Below, one piece after another: positions 17,043-25,939 of a DNA stretch of 64,000 nucleotides. The notes beneath the pieces are model-generated. The model saw only the letters and a list, made by a program, of their open reading frames with translations, was not told the origin of the DNA and did no database searches. Source of the DNA: Bradyrhizobium sp. CCGE-LA001 (GTDB taxonomy: Bacteria; Pseudomonadota; Alphaproteobacteria; Rhizobiales; Xanthobacteraceae); contig NZ_CP013949.1 of assembly GCF_000296215.2 (NCBI RefSeq), forward strand, positions 3,093,501 through 3,157,500, given 5' to 3'. The position numbers and the translations under genes were made by a program. Numbering within the stretch: position 1 is the first letter of the stretch; each line of letters begins with the position of its first letter.

Positions 17043-18215
17043 ATGACCACATTGACGGTGAAAGACCTTCTCCCCGAGGACGGAACGCGGGGAACGTTGG
17101 CCGGCCGCGTCTGGCTGCCGCAGGTGAACGGTCCGGCCGTCGTTGCTGTGCGAGACGATGGCGTTTTTGACGTCACCGCGAAGTTTCCGACCATCAGCGC
17201 GCTCTGCGAGGAAGACAATCCCGCCAAGGCCCTCAGCTCGACCAAGGGCGAGCGCATCGGCGATCTCGAAGCGATCGTCGCCAATACGGTGCCCGATGGG
17301 CGCGACCCGAAAAAGCCGTGGCTGCTCGCGCCCGTCGACCTCCAGACGCTGAAGGCCGCCGGCGTCACCTTCGCCATCTCGATGCTGGAGCGCGTGATCG
17401 AGGAGCGGGCCAAGGGCAATCCGGTCTCGGCCGAGGCGATCCGCAAAGAGGTGACACGGCTGATCGGCGACGATCTCTCGAAGCTCAAGCCGGGCTCGGA
17501 CCAGGCGATGCACCTGAAGCAGGTGCTGATCGATCAGAACGCCTGGAGCCAGTATCTCGAAGTCGGCATCGGCCCCGATGCCGAGGTCTTCACCAAGGCA
17601 CCGACCATGTCCTCGGTCGGCACTGGCATGGACGCCGGCCTGCATCCGAAGTCGACCTGGAATAATCCCGAGCCCGAGCTCGTGCTGTTCGTGTCGAGCC
17701 GCGGCAAGATCGTCGGCGGCGCGCTCGGCAACGACGTGAACCTGCGCGACTTCGAGGGACGCTCGGCGCTGCTGCTGTCGAAAGCCAAGGACAACAACGC
17801 CTCCTGCGCGATCGGCCCGCTGCTGCGCCTGTTCGACGACACATTCACGCTCGACCACGCGCGCAAGCTGGACATCAGCCTCAACGTGAAGGGCGCGGAC
17901 GGTTTCGTCCTCGACGGCCATTCCTCCATCAGCAAGATCAGCCGCGATCCGACCGATCTCGTGGCGCAGACCATTGGCAAGATCCACCAATACCCTGACG
18001 GTTTCGTACTCTTCCTTGGTACCATGTTCGCCCCCGTGAAGGATCGCGAGGCGCCGGGGCAGGGCTTCACCCACAAGCGCGACGACATCGTCACGATCTC
18101 AGCGCCGCAGCTCGGCAAGCTGATCAACCGCATGCGCACCAGCGACGAGTGCGAGCCCTGGACGTTCGGCATCAGCGCGCTGATGAAGAACCTGGCGCAG
18201 CGGAAATTGATCTAG
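17043..18215 (+). CDS. xylX: Fumarylacetoacetate-hydrolase-fold dehydratase, XylX type (2-keto-3-deoxy sugar acid dehydratase)
   Basis: 390 aa. The sequence follows Caulobacter XylX closely: LLAPVDLQTLKAAGVTFA, QYLEVGIGPDAEVFTK, GNDVNLRDFEGRSALL, HQYPDGFVLFLGTMFAP and WTFGISAL all occur in order. XylX removes water from 2-keto-3-deoxy-D-xylonate to give 2-oxoglutarate semialdehyde in the Weimberg pathway; the substrate here could equally be the L-arabinose or galactose-derived acid. The metal site is expected in the C-terminal FAH domain (about 150-390). The ATG at 17043 fits the family; 11 further residues upstream are possible. It stands ahead of sugar-uptake and sugar-dehydrogenase genes, which supports the pathway. 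Confidence 0.8.
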   Translation: MTTLTVKDLLPEDGTRGTLAGRVWLPQVNGPAVVAVRDDGVFDVTAKFPTISALCEEDNPAKALSSTKGERIGDLEAIVANTVPDGRDPKKPWLLAPVDLQTLKAAGVTFAISMLERVIEERAKGNPVSAEAIRKEVTRLIGDDLSKLKPGSDQAMHLKQVLIDQNAWSQYLEVGIGPDAEVFTKAPTMSSVGTGMDAGLHPKSTWNNPEPELVLFVSSRGKIVGGALGNDVNLRDFEGRSALLLSKAKDNNASCAIGPLLRLFDDTFTLDHARKLDISLNVKGADGFVLDGHSSISKISRDPTDLVAQTIGKIHQYPDGFVLFLGTMFAPVKDREAPGQGFTHKRDDIVTISAPQLGKLINRMRTSDECEPWTFGISALMKNLAQRKLI

Positions 18216-18241
18216 CGCTTCGCCTCTCCCTCATCTACTGC

Positions 18242-18329
18242 CGTCATGCCCGGGCCTGTCCCGGGCATCCACGTTCTGTTGGGGCAATTAAGCAAGGTGT
18301 GGATGGCCGGGATAAGCCCGGCCATGACG
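18242..18329. repeat. Double-palindrome intergenic repeat, copy 1
   Basis: Two hairpin units in tandem: ATGCCCGGG-5-CCCGGGCAT and, further right, ATGGCCGGG-5-CCCGGCCAT. The whole is bounded by CGTCATG and CATGACG. A near-identical copy lies at 28036-28121. I recognise it as a widespread extragenic element of Bradyrhizobium. It occupies part of the 360-base gap between xylX and ytfQ; the rest of that gap holds the palindrome at 18448 and otherwise nothing recognisable. Confidence 0.8.
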
Positions 18330-18447
18330 ATCTGTGGCCCCACCCAGCCGCATGAAATTCCTCATCTCCTCGTTGCATTCCTGGAACAAATCGCTCTGAG
18401 CGTGTCGTAGAACCGCGCGCTGCCGCGTCGCCACGTCCCCCTCGAAA

Positions 18448-18466
18448 TAGTCAAATAATATGACTA
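18448..18466. promoter_or_regulatory. Candidate GntR operator in front of the ytf/galactose operon
   Basis: TAGTCA (18448-18453) and TGACTA (18461-18466) are exact inverted copies around the 7-base AT spacer AATAATA. It lies about 110 bases upstream of ytfQ in a locally AT-rich patch, as expected for a promoter region. The GntR/FadR-type gene at 23161, inside the operon this promoter would drive, is the natural candidate to bind it. Confidence 0.55.
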
Positions 18467-18575
18467 GTCGGAACCGAACTTCCGTGAAATAGTGCCTCCC
18501 GCCGCCCCGAAGGCCGGCCTGTGGGTGCCATGTTACCAATCGGCGCCGCGGATAACATCTTGGGAGACACGCCTG

Positions 18576-19541
18576 ATGACCCTCAAAGCCCTCTTTGCGG
18601 CCAGCGCCACGGCGGCGTTGTTGCTCGCGCTGCCGGCCAATGCGGCCGAGCTCACCATCGGCTTCTCACAGATCGGATCGGAATCCGGCTGGCGCGCCGC
18701 CGAGACTTCTGTCTCCAAGCAGGAAGCTGCCAAGCGCAAGGTCAACCTCAAGATTGCCGACGCGCAGCAGAAGCAGGAGAACCAGATCAAGGCGATCCGC
18801 TCCTTCATCGCGCAGAACGTCGATGCGATCTTCCTTGCGCCCGTCGTTTCGACCGGTTGGGATTCGGTGTTGAAGGAAGCCAAGGAGGCCAAGATTCCGG
18901 TCGTGCTGCTCGACCGCGACATCGATCCCTCCGGCAAGGATCTCTATCTCACCGCCGTCACCTCCGACAGCGTGCACGAAGGCGCCGTTGCCGGCGACTG
19001 GCTCGCCAAAACTGTCGGGACGAAGGCCTGCAACATCGTCGAACTGCAGGGCACGGTCGGCGCCAGCGTCGCCGCCAACCGCAAGAAGGGCTTCGACACC
19101 GCCATCGCCAAGCATCCGAACCTGAAGGTGGTGCGCAGCCAGACCGGCGACTTCACCCGCGCCAAGGGCAAGGAGGTGATGGAAAGCTTCATCAAGGCCG
19201 AAGGCGGCGGGAAGTCGATCTGCGCCGTCTACGCCCACAACGACGACATGATGGTGGGCGCGATCCAGGCGATGAAGGAAGCCGGCCTCAAGCCGGGCAA
19301 GGAGATTCTCACCGTCTCGATCGACGCTGTGCCCGACATCTTCAAGGCGATGGCCGCCGGCGAGGCCAACGCAACGGTCGAGCTGACGCCGAACATGGCC
19401 GGCCCTGCGCTCGATGCCATTGCAGCCTTCAAGAGCAAGGGCACGGTTCCGCCGAAATGGATCCAGACCGAGTCCAAGCTCTACACCGCTGCCGACGATC
19501 CGCAGAAGATCTACGACAGCAAGAAGGGCCTCGGTTACTGA
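18576..19541 (+). CDS. ytfQ: Sugar ABC transporter substrate-binding protein, YtfQ type (galactofuranose/galactose/arabinose)
   Basis: 321 aa periplasmic receptor. Signal peptide about 1-23 (LFAASATAALLLALPANA). The mature part ELTIGFSQIGSESGWRAAET, KQENQIKAIRSFIAQNVDAI, VELQGTVGASVAANRKKGF, GDFTRAKGKEVMESFIKAE and VYAHNDDMMVGAIQAMKEAG matches E. coli YtfQ nearly throughout. YtfQ binds galactofuranose and, less well, galactopyranose. The start MTLKALF is preferred over in-frame codons back to 18492, since it opens the signal peptide and has GGGAG upstream. First gene of a nine-gene sugar cluster. Confidence 0.92.
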   Translation: MTLKALFAASATAALLLALPANAAELTIGFSQIGSESGWRAAETSVSKQEAAKRKVNLKIADAQQKQENQIKAIRSFIAQNVDAIFLAPVVSTGWDSVLKEAKEAKIPVVLLDRDIDPSGKDLYLTAVTSDSVHEGAVAGDWLAKTVGTKACNIVELQGTVGASVAANRKKGFDTAIAKHPNLKVVRSQTGDFTRAKGKEVMESFIKAEGGGKSICAVYAHNDDMMVGAIQAMKEAGLKPGKEILTVSIDAVPDIFKAMAAGEANATVELTPNMAGPALDAIAAFKSKGTVPPKWIQTESKLYTAADDPQKIYDSKKGLGY

Positions 19542-19551
19542 GGCGGTTACC

Positions 19552-19580
19552 GCGCCGGATCGCCCCTAGTGGTCCGGCGC
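19552..19580 (+). terminator. Hairpin between ytfQ and ytfR
   Basis: GCGCCGGA (19552-19559) and TCCGGCGC (19573-19580) form a perfect 8-bp stem with a 13-base loop, starting 10 bases after the ytfQ stop. No T-run follows, so it more likely limits 3' decay of ytfQ mRNA than stops transcription. Confidence 0.55.
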
Positions 19581-19653
19581 ACCCTTCGAAGCGGTTGCAT
19601 TGACCGCTAGGCTGGGTGTCCGCCTCGACGGACACCGGTGGAGTGACGTTGCC

Positions 19654-21198
19654 ATGGAGAACAGCCTCGATCCTGCTTTGCCGCTGCTGGAGGTGCGCGG
19701 GATCAGCAAGAGCTTTGGTGCCGTGCGCGCGTTGCAGGAGGCCGACTTCACGTTGTGCGCGGGTGAGATCCATGCGCTGCTCGGCGAGAACGGCGCCGGC
19801 AAGTCCACGCTGATCAAGGTGATCACCGGCGTGTTTCCGCGCGACGCCGGTATCGTCAGGATCAGCGGTGAAGAGATTGCGCCGCGTTCGACCAAGGCTG
19901 CGCTTCAATCCGGCATCGCCACGGTCTACCAGGAGGTCAATCTGCTGCCGAACCTCTCGGTGGCGCAGAACCTCTTCCTCGACCGCCAGCCGATGCGCTT
20001 CGGCATCGTGCGCGAGGGCGAGATGCGGCGTCGCGCCAAGGCGCTGCTTGCCGATTTCGGGCTCGACATCGACGTTACCGCACCGCTCGGCAACTATTCG
20101 GTCGCCGTCCAGCACGTCACTGCGATCGCGCGGGCAGTCGATCTCTCCGCACGCGTGCTGATCCTGGACGAGCCGACCGCGAGCCTCGACCGCCACGAGG
20201 TCGAGATCCTGTTCGGCATCATGCGCCAGCTCGCGAAGCGCGGCATCGGCATCGTCTTCGTCAGCCATTTCCTCGATCAGGTCTACGAGATCTCCGACCG
20301 CATCACGGTGTTACGCAACGGCCGCCTGGTCGGCGAGCGTGAAACGGCTTCGTTGCCGCGGCTCGAGCTGATCCGGATGATGCTCGGCCGCGAGCTGGCC
20401 GAGACCACCAGCGCGCGGGCTGCGGCCACCGAACCCAAGGCGCGCGAGATCTGCGCGAGCTTCGAGGGTTACGGCAAGGCCGGCTATGTCGCGCCCTTCA
20501 ATCTCGAGCTGCGCCATGGCGAGGTGGTCGGCCTTGCCGGCCTGCTCGGTTCAGGGCGCACCGAGACGGCGCGGCTGGTGTTCGGCGCCGAACGCGCCGA
20601 TCGCGGGCAGGCGAGGGTGGAGGGCGCGGCCGTGCGGCTGCAGTCGCCGCGCGACGGCGTGCGCCATGGTTTCGGCTATTGCCCGGAGGAACGCAAGACC
20701 GACGGCATCGTCGCCGAGCTCAGCGTGCGCGAGAACATCGTGCTCGCGCTCCAGGCCAAGCGCGGCCTGCATCGGCCATTGTCGCGACGCGAGCAGGACG
20801 AGATCGCAAGCCGCTATGTCAAGATGCTCGACATCCGCCCGCCCGATCCGGAACGGCCCGTAGGCCTGCTCTCCGGCGGCAATCAGCAGAAAGTGCTGCT
20901 GGCGCGCTGGCTTGCGACCTCGCCGCGGCTCCTGGTGCTGGACGAGCCGACCCGCGGCATCGACGTCGGCGCGCATGCCGAGATCATCCGCCTGATCCGG
21001 GAGCTCTGCGACGACGGTCTCGCACTGCTCGTGATATCTTCCGAGCTCGACGAGATCGTGACCTATTCGGATCGCGTCGTGGTGCTGCGTGACCGCGCCC
21101 ATGTCGAGGAGCTCGCGGGCGAGGCGATCGACGTCGGTAACATTCTCGCCGCCATCGCCGCCGATAGCGTAGCTGTCGCGCTTGAGGCCCACACATGA
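19654..21198 (+). CDS. ytfR: Sugar ABC transporter ATP-binding protein with two ATPase domains (YtfR type)
   Basis: 514 aa, tandem nucleotide-binding domains as in all carbohydrate CUT2 importers. N-domain: Walker A GENGAGKST near 46-54, Walker B VLILDEPTASLD. C-domain: degenerate Walker A GLLGSGRTET, as is normal for the second half of CUT2 ATPases, then signature LLSGGNQQKVLLARWL and LVLDEPTRGIDVGA. The start MENSLDP at 19654 gives the YtfR-like length, with GGTGGAG about 10 bases upstream; 18 residues more are open to 19600. Confidence 0.92.
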   Translation: MENSLDPALPLLEVRGISKSFGAVRALQEADFTLCAGEIHALLGENGAGKSTLIKVITGVFPRDAGIVRISGEEIAPRSTKAALQSGIATVYQEVNLLPNLSVAQNLFLDRQPMRFGIVREGEMRRRAKALLADFGLDIDVTAPLGNYSVAVQHVTAIARAVDLSARVLILDEPTASLDRHEVEILFGIMRQLAKRGIGIVFVSHFLDQVYEISDRITVLRNGRLVGERETASLPRLELIRMMLGRELAETTSARAAATEPKAREICASFEGYGKAGYVAPFNLELRHGEVVGLAGLLGSGRTETARLVFGAERADRGQARVEGAAVRLQSPRDGVRHGFGYCPEERKTDGIVAELSVRENIVLALQAKRGLHRPLSRREQDEIASRYVKMLDIRPPDPERPVGLLSGGNQQKVLLARWLATSPRLLVLDEPTRGIDVGAHAEIIRLIRELCDDGLALLVISSELDEIVTYSDRVVVLRDRAHVEELAGEAIDVGNILAAIAADSVAVALEAHT

Positions 21199-22187
21199 CG
21201 GCGTTGTTGCCGCGCCGCGGCCTTCCCCAGATCCTCGCGCTGATCGTCATCCTCGCGGTCGACCGCGCAGTGTCGCCGCAATTCTTCGACCTCCGCCTCC
21301 AGGACGGCCGGCTGTTCGGCAGCCTGATCGACGTGCTCAATCGCGGCACGCCGGTGACGCTGCTCTCGCTCGGCATGGTGCTGGTCATCGCGACGCGCGG
21401 CATCGACCTGTCGGTCGGCGCGGTCATGGCAATCTGCGGCGCGATCGCGGCAAGTCTTGCCGATAGCCATAGTCTGGCCGTCGTCCTGGCCGCCGCGCTG
21501 GGTGCCGGACTCGTCTGCGGCGTCTGGAACGGCTTTCTCGTCGCCGTGCTCGGCATGCAGCCGATCGTGGCAACGCTGATTCTCATGGTGGCCGGACGCG
21601 GCATCGCCCAGCTCATCACCGAGGGACGCATCGTCACCTTCTCCTCGCCGGATCTGGTCTGGCTGGGGAATGGCGCGGTGCTCGGCCTGCCGGTGCCGGT
21701 CGCCATCGCGCTCGGCATGCTGATCCTCACCGGCGCGGTGGTGCGGGGCTCGGCGCTCGGGCTCCTGATCGAGGCGACCGGCGGCAATGCGCGGGCAAGC
21801 GAGCTTGCCGGCGTCGGCACCCGCGCCATGATCCTGGCCGTTTATGTCTGGTGCGGGGTCTGCGCCGCGCTCGCCGGCGTCATCGCAGCCGCCGACATCA
21901 TGGGAGCCGATGCCAACAATGCCGGCCTCTGGCTCGAGCTCGACGCCATTCTCGCCGTGGTGATCGGCGGCACTTCGCTGTTCGGCGGCCGCTTCAGCCT
22001 CGTTCTGGCCGTACTCGGCGCGTTGATCATCCAGACCATGAACACCGGCATCCTGCTGTCGGGCTATCCGCCGGAATTCAATCTGCTGGTCAAGGCGGTG
22101 GTGGTGCTCGCCGTGCTGCTGCTGCAATCGCCGAAACTGTCCGGCCTTGCCGGAATCGCGGCACGGCTGCGGAGGACCAAAGCATGA
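21195..22187 (+). CDS. ytfT: Sugar ABC transporter permease (YtfT type)
   Basis: 330 aa CUT2 permease with about eight to ten hydrophobic segments. LNRGTPVTLLSLGMVLVIATRGIDLSVGAVMAI near 50-82 is the family hallmark, and TGGNARASELAGVGTR near 195-210 the coupling loop. Overlaps ytfR by four bases (ATGA) and the next permease in the same way. Two distinct permeases per transporter is the YtfT/YjfF arrangement. Confidence 0.9.
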   Translation: MTALLPRRGLPQILALIVILAVDRAVSPQFFDLRLQDGRLFGSLIDVLNRGTPVTLLSLGMVLVIATRGIDLSVGAVMAICGAIAASLADSHSLAVVLAAALGAGLVCGVWNGFLVAVLGMQPIVATLILMVAGRGIAQLITEGRIVTFSSPDLVWLGNGAVLGLPVPVAIALGMLILTGAVVRGSALGLLIEATGGNARASELAGVGTRAMILAVYVWCGVCAALAGVIAAADIMGADANNAGLWLELDAILAVVIGGTSLFGGRFSLVLAVLGALIIQTMNTGILLSGYPPEFNLLVKAVVVLAVLLLQSPKLSGLAGIAARLRRTKA

Positions 22188-23164
22188 AAGGCCTGCCGCC
22201 CGTCCTCATCACGGCGATCGTGCTCGTCGCGGGCTTTGCGCTCTGCGCAGTGCAATTCCCCAACATGGCCTCGACCCGCGTGATCGGAAATCTCCTCACC
22301 GACAATGCCTTTCTCGGCATCGTTGCCACCGGCATGACCTTCGTCATCATCTCAGGCGGCATCGATCTGTCGGTCGGCTCGGTGATCGGCTTCACCACTG
22401 TCTTCGTGGCGCTGGCGATCGAGCGCTGGGGCGTGCCGCCGCTGGCCGCCTTCGCCGCCGTCCTCGTGCTCTCGGCAGGGTTCGGGGCTGCGATGGGCGC
22501 CGTGATCCACGTCTTCGACCTGCCGCCCTTCATCGTCACGCTGGCCGGCATGTTCCTGGCGCGCGGTGCGAGCTTCCTGCTCTCGACGGAATCGGTGCCG
22601 ATCACCGCGCCGGTCTATTCCACCGTGTCGGATTTCGCACTGCGCATGCCCGGCGGCGGGCGGCTGACGGCGATCGCGATCATCATGCTGGTGATCGTGA
22701 TTGGCGGCGCCCTGCTGCTGCAGCTCACCAGGTTCGGCGCCAACGTCTACGCGCTCGGCGGCAGCCGGGCGACCGCGAGCCTGATGGGCGTTGCCGTCGG
22801 CAAGATGACGGTGAAGATCTACATGCTGTCGAGCCTGCTCGCCGGCATCGCGGGCATTGTCTTTTCCTTTTACACGAGCGCGGGCTACTCGCTCTCCGCC
22901 GTCGGCGTCGAGCTCGACACCATCGCAGCCGTCGTGATCGGCGGCACGTTGCTGACGGGCGGACAGGGCTCGGTGATCGGCACCTTCCTCGGTGTCCTGA
23001 TCCAGGGCCTGATCCAGACCTACATCAATTTTGACGGTACATTGTCGAGCTGGTGGACCAAGATCGCGACCGGTGTTCTGCTGTTTGCCTTCATCGCCTT
23101 GCAGCAGGGGCTGGTCGCGCTCGCACGCCGGCCGGTGAAGGCGAGCGCAGGAGCAACCTCATGA
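22184..23164 (+). CDS. yjfF: Sugar ABC transporter permease (YjfF type)
   Basis: 326 aa CUT2 permease; LGIVATGMTFVIISGGIDLSVGSVIGFTTV near 44-73 and GGSRATASLMGVAVGKM in the coupling loop. A short signal-like first segment (VLITAIVLVAGFALCAVQFP) is the first membrane helix. The frame is open to 21851 but the ATGA overlap with ytfT and the family length fix the start at 22184. Ends in an ATGA overlap with the GntR gene. Confidence 0.9.
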   Translation: MKGLPPVLITAIVLVAGFALCAVQFPNMASTRVIGNLLTDNAFLGIVATGMTFVIISGGIDLSVGSVIGFTTVFVALAIERWGVPPLAAFAAVLVLSAGFGAAMGAVIHVFDLPPFIVTLAGMFLARGASFLLSTESVPITAPVYSTVSDFALRMPGGGRLTAIAIIMLVIVIGGALLLQLTRFGANVYALGGSRATASLMGVAVGKMTVKIYMLSSLLAGIAGIVFSFYTSAGYSLSAVGVELDTIAAVVIGGTLLTGGQGSVIGTFLGVLIQGLIQTYINFDGTLSSWWTKIATGVLLFAFIALQQGLVALARRPVKASAGATS

Positions 23165-23931
23165 CCTCGCGCATCGTCGTCATCCCGACGCGGCGGGCCC
23201 ATTCCAACCATGCGGAAGTGGCCCGCTCGATCGGCGTCGACATCATCGCCGGGCGCTACGCGGAGGGGACGCGGCTGCCGGGCGATGCCGAGATGATCGC
23301 GATGTTCGGCGTGTCGCGCCCGGTGCTGCGGGAGAGCGTGAAGACGCTGGTCGCCAAGGGCCTGCTCACCACCAAGGCGCGGGTCGGCACCGTCGTGCGC
23401 GAGCGCGGCGCCTGGAACATGTTCGACGCCGACGTGCTGGCCTGGCATCTGGACGCCGGCATCGACAAGCGCTTCCTCAACGACCTCGCCGAGATACGTC
23501 TGGCCGTCGAGCCGCGCGCCGCGATGCTTGCGGCGGCCCAGCGATCGGAGGAAGATCTCGTCGAGCTTCGCCGCTGCATGGACCGGATGCGTCTTGAAGC
23601 TTCCGATTCCGTCGGCTTTGCCGACGCGGACCTCGCGCTCCACGTTGCGGTGGCGCGCGCATCCGGCAATCTCTTCATGCGCTCGATCGGGCATGTCATC
23701 GAGGCTGCGCTGCGCGCCTCGTTCCTGCTCAGCGCCCCGGTCGAGCCGGAGGACCGTGACACCGTGCTGCTCTGGCACCAGAACATCGTCGACGCCATTG
23801 CGGCGGGCGATGCGGAAGCTGCGTCAGAGGCGATGGTCTACGTCATTCACAACGGTATGCGCCGTCACGAAGGCACGGTGATCGAGACTGCCCAGGCCGA
23901 CGCATTGCCGTCAGTCGATACTGGAGAATAG
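23161..23931 (+). CDS. GntR family regulator, FadR subgroup
   Basis: 256 aa. N-terminal winged helix (LPGDAEMIAMFGVSRPVLRESVKTLVAKGLL, about 39-69) followed by an all-helical FCD ligand domain with the metal-binding pattern E..D..LH (FADADLALHVAVARASGN near 156-173) and the late histidines of VIHNGMRRH. FCD regulators usually bind sugar acids or other organic acids and act as repressors. Location between the permeases and the sugar dehydrogenase, with overlaps, points to control of this operon; the palindrome at 18448 is the candidate target. Confidence 0.88.
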   Translation: MTSRIVVIPTRRAHSNHAEVARSIGVDIIAGRYAEGTRLPGDAEMIAMFGVSRPVLRESVKTLVAKGLLTTKARVGTVVRERGAWNMFDADVLAWHLDAGIDKRFLNDLAEIRLAVEPRAAMLAAAQRSEEDLVELRRCMDRMRLEASDSVGFADADLALHVAVARASGNLFMRSIGHVIEAALRASFLLSAPVEPEDRDTVLLWHQNIVDAIAAGDAEAASEAMVYVIHNGMRRHEGTVIETAQADALPSVDTGE

Positions 23932-23933
23932 CC

Positions 23934-24860
23934 GTGACAGATCTTCGCATCGCCATCGTCGGCTTCGGCAAGATCGCGCGCGACCAGCATGTCGGCGCCA
24001 TCGCCGCGACGCCGGGCGCGACGCTCGCGGCTGTCGCCAGCCGCAACGCCTCGCTGCCGGGACTGCCGCATTTCGCGACCATCGAGGAATTGCTGGAGAA
24101 GGGGCCGCCGATCGACGCGGTCTCGCTCTGCACGCCGCCGCAGGTGCGCCGCGCCCAGGCTGCTGCGGCGCTGGCCGCCGGCAAGCATGTCATGCTGGAG
24201 AAGCCGCCGGGCACCGGCGTCGCCGAGCTCGATCCGCTGATCGCCATGGCGGCAGATGCGAAGCGCACGCTGTTTGCGACCTGGCATTCCCGCTACGCGC
24301 CCGCGGTCGAGCCGGCACGGCAATGGCTCGCCGGGCGCCGCATCGCCTCCGTGCATATCAGCTGGAAGGAGGACGTCCGCGTCTGGCATCCCGGGCAGGG
24401 CTGGATCTGGGAGCCGGGTGGCCTTGGCGTGTTCGATCCTGGCATCAACGCGCTGTCGATCCTCACCCGTATCCTGCCGCGACCCGTGTTAGTTACCGCG
24501 GCGGAGCTGGCCTTTCCCGCCAATTGCCAGGCGCCGATCGCCGCGAACCTGACCCTGACGGACATCAGCGGCCTCCCGATCAGCGCCGAATTCGACTTTC
24601 GCCAGACGGGACCTCAGAGCTGGGATATCGTGGTGGAAACCGACCAGGGCCGGATGACCTTGTCGAACGGAGGGGCGCGCATGGTGATCGACGGCAAGGT
24701 GCTTGCCGAAGCGCCTGATGAGGAATATCGCGGCCTCTACCGGCGCTTCATCGCGCTCGCCGCCACCGGCGCGAGTGACGTCGATCTGGCGCCGCTTCGC
24801 CTCGTCGCCGACGCCTTCCTGCTCGCCAAGCGCAGCGTCGTCGAACCATTCGTGGACTGA
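23934..24860 (+). CDS. D-galactose/L-arabinose 1-dehydrogenase, Gfo/Idh/MocA family
   Basis: 308 aa cytoplasmic NAD(P)-dependent oxidation of the aldose C1 to a lactone. Rossmann start IAIVGFGKIARDQHVGAI, EKPPGTG near 86 with the catalytic lysine, and ISWKEDVRVWHPGQGWIWEP followed by LGVFDPGINALSI, which closely follows Pseudomonas D-galactose dehydrogenase (gal). Whether galactose, arabinose or both are substrates cannot be told; these enzymes often take both. GTG start with GGAG upstream; 2 bases after the GntR stop and 2 before the epimerase. Confidence 0.85.
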   Translation: MTDLRIAIVGFGKIARDQHVGAIAATPGATLAAVASRNASLPGLPHFATIEELLEKGPPIDAVSLCTPPQVRRAQAAAALAAGKHVMLEKPPGTGVAELDPLIAMAADAKRTLFATWHSRYAPAVEPARQWLAGRRIASVHISWKEDVRVWHPGQGWIWEPGGLGVFDPGINALSILTRILPRPVLVTAAELAFPANCQAPIAANLTLTDISGLPISAEFDFRQTGPQSWDIVVETDQGRMTLSNGGARMVIDGKVLAEAPDEEYRGLYRRFIALAATGASDVDLAPLRLVADAFLLAKRSVVEPFVD

Positions 24861-24862
24861 CC

Positions 24863-25939
24863 ATGGCCGCATCAAGGATCACAAAAGACGCTTTTGGAAC
24901 GTTGCCCGACGGCCGCAAGGTCGAGCGCATCGTGCTGCGTGGGGAGAGCGGCTTCGAAGCACGCATCATCACCCATGGCGCGGTGCTGCAAGCGTTGATC
25001 GCGCCCGACGCCAATGGTGGCCATGATGATGTCGTGCTCGGCCATGACGCATTCGCCGGCTACCTCACTGAGCGAAAGTTCTTCGGCGCCACCGTCGGCC
25101 GCTATGCCAACCGTATCGCCAAGGGGCGGTTCTCGCTCGATGGCCAGACGGTGCAGCTTGCCGTCAACAACGGCCCCAATGCGCTGCATGGCGGCCTCGA
25201 TGGTTTCGACCGCAAGCTCTGGGAGATTGCGGAGATCGACGAGGGCGCCGAGCCCGTGGTGACGCTCATTTATGCCAGCCCGCATGGCGAAGAACATTAT
25301 CCCGGTCGGCTCGACGTGCGTCTGACCTACCGCGTCACGGGACCGACCGAATTGTCGCTCACCATGGAGGCCCGAACGGACCGTCCGACCATCGTCAACC
25401 TCACCAACCACAGCTTCTTCAATCTGGAAGGCGCAACGTCCGGTACCACCATTCTCGATCACGAGCTGACCGTCGCCGCCGAGCATTTCCTTGCGATCGA
25501 TCCCACCGCCATTCCGTTGCCGGAGCCGCCGCGCAGTGTGGCCGGCACACCGTTCGATTTTCGCGATGCGCAAGCAGTCGGCGCGCGGATCCGCGAGAGC
25601 GATCAGCAATTGCAGAACGGCAGGGGCTACGACCACACCTATTGCCTAGGCCGTGACGGCGGGCTCGCGCTCGCAGCGCGGCTGGAGGCGCCGCGCTCGG
25701 GACGCATCATGGAACTGCTCACCGACCAGCCCGGCCTTCAGGTCTATTCCGGCAACTATCTCGATGGCACGATTTCAGGGAAGGGCGGCAAGCTGATCCG
25801 GCAATCGGATGCGATTTGCCTGGAGCCGCACATCTGGCCTGACGCGCCGAACCGGCCGGACTTCCCGAGCCCTCGGCTCGCACCCGGCGAGATCTATCGT
25901 CATCACACCGTGTATCGCTTTTCGGTGAGGTCGCCATGA
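24863..25939 (+). CDS. galM: Aldose 1-epimerase (mutarotase)
   Basis: 358 aa, interconverts alpha and beta anomers of aldoses, supplying the anomer used by the 1-dehydrogenase. Family motifs GRYANRIAKGRFSLDG near 79-94, NNGPNALHGG near 99-108, NLTNHSFFNLEG near 176-187 with the catalytic histidine, and GYDHTYCL near 254. No signal peptide, so cytoplasmic. Coupled to the lactonase gene by a four-base overlap. Confidence 0.92.
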   Translation: MAASRITKDAFGTLPDGRKVERIVLRGESGFEARIITHGAVLQALIAPDANGGHDDVVLGHDAFAGYLTERKFFGATVGRYANRIAKGRFSLDGQTVQLAVNNGPNALHGGLDGFDRKLWEIAEIDEGAEPVVTLIYASPHGEEHYPGRLDVRLTYRVTGPTELSLTMEARTDRPTIVNLTNHSFFNLEGATSGTTILDHELTVAAEHFLAIDPTAIPLPEPPRSVAGTPFDFRDAQAVGARIRESDQQLQNGRGYDHTYCLGRDGGLALAARLEAPRSGRIMELLTDQPGLQVYSGNYLDGTISGKGGKLIRQSDAICLEPHIWPDAPNRPDFPSPRLAPGEIYRHHTVYRFSVRSP

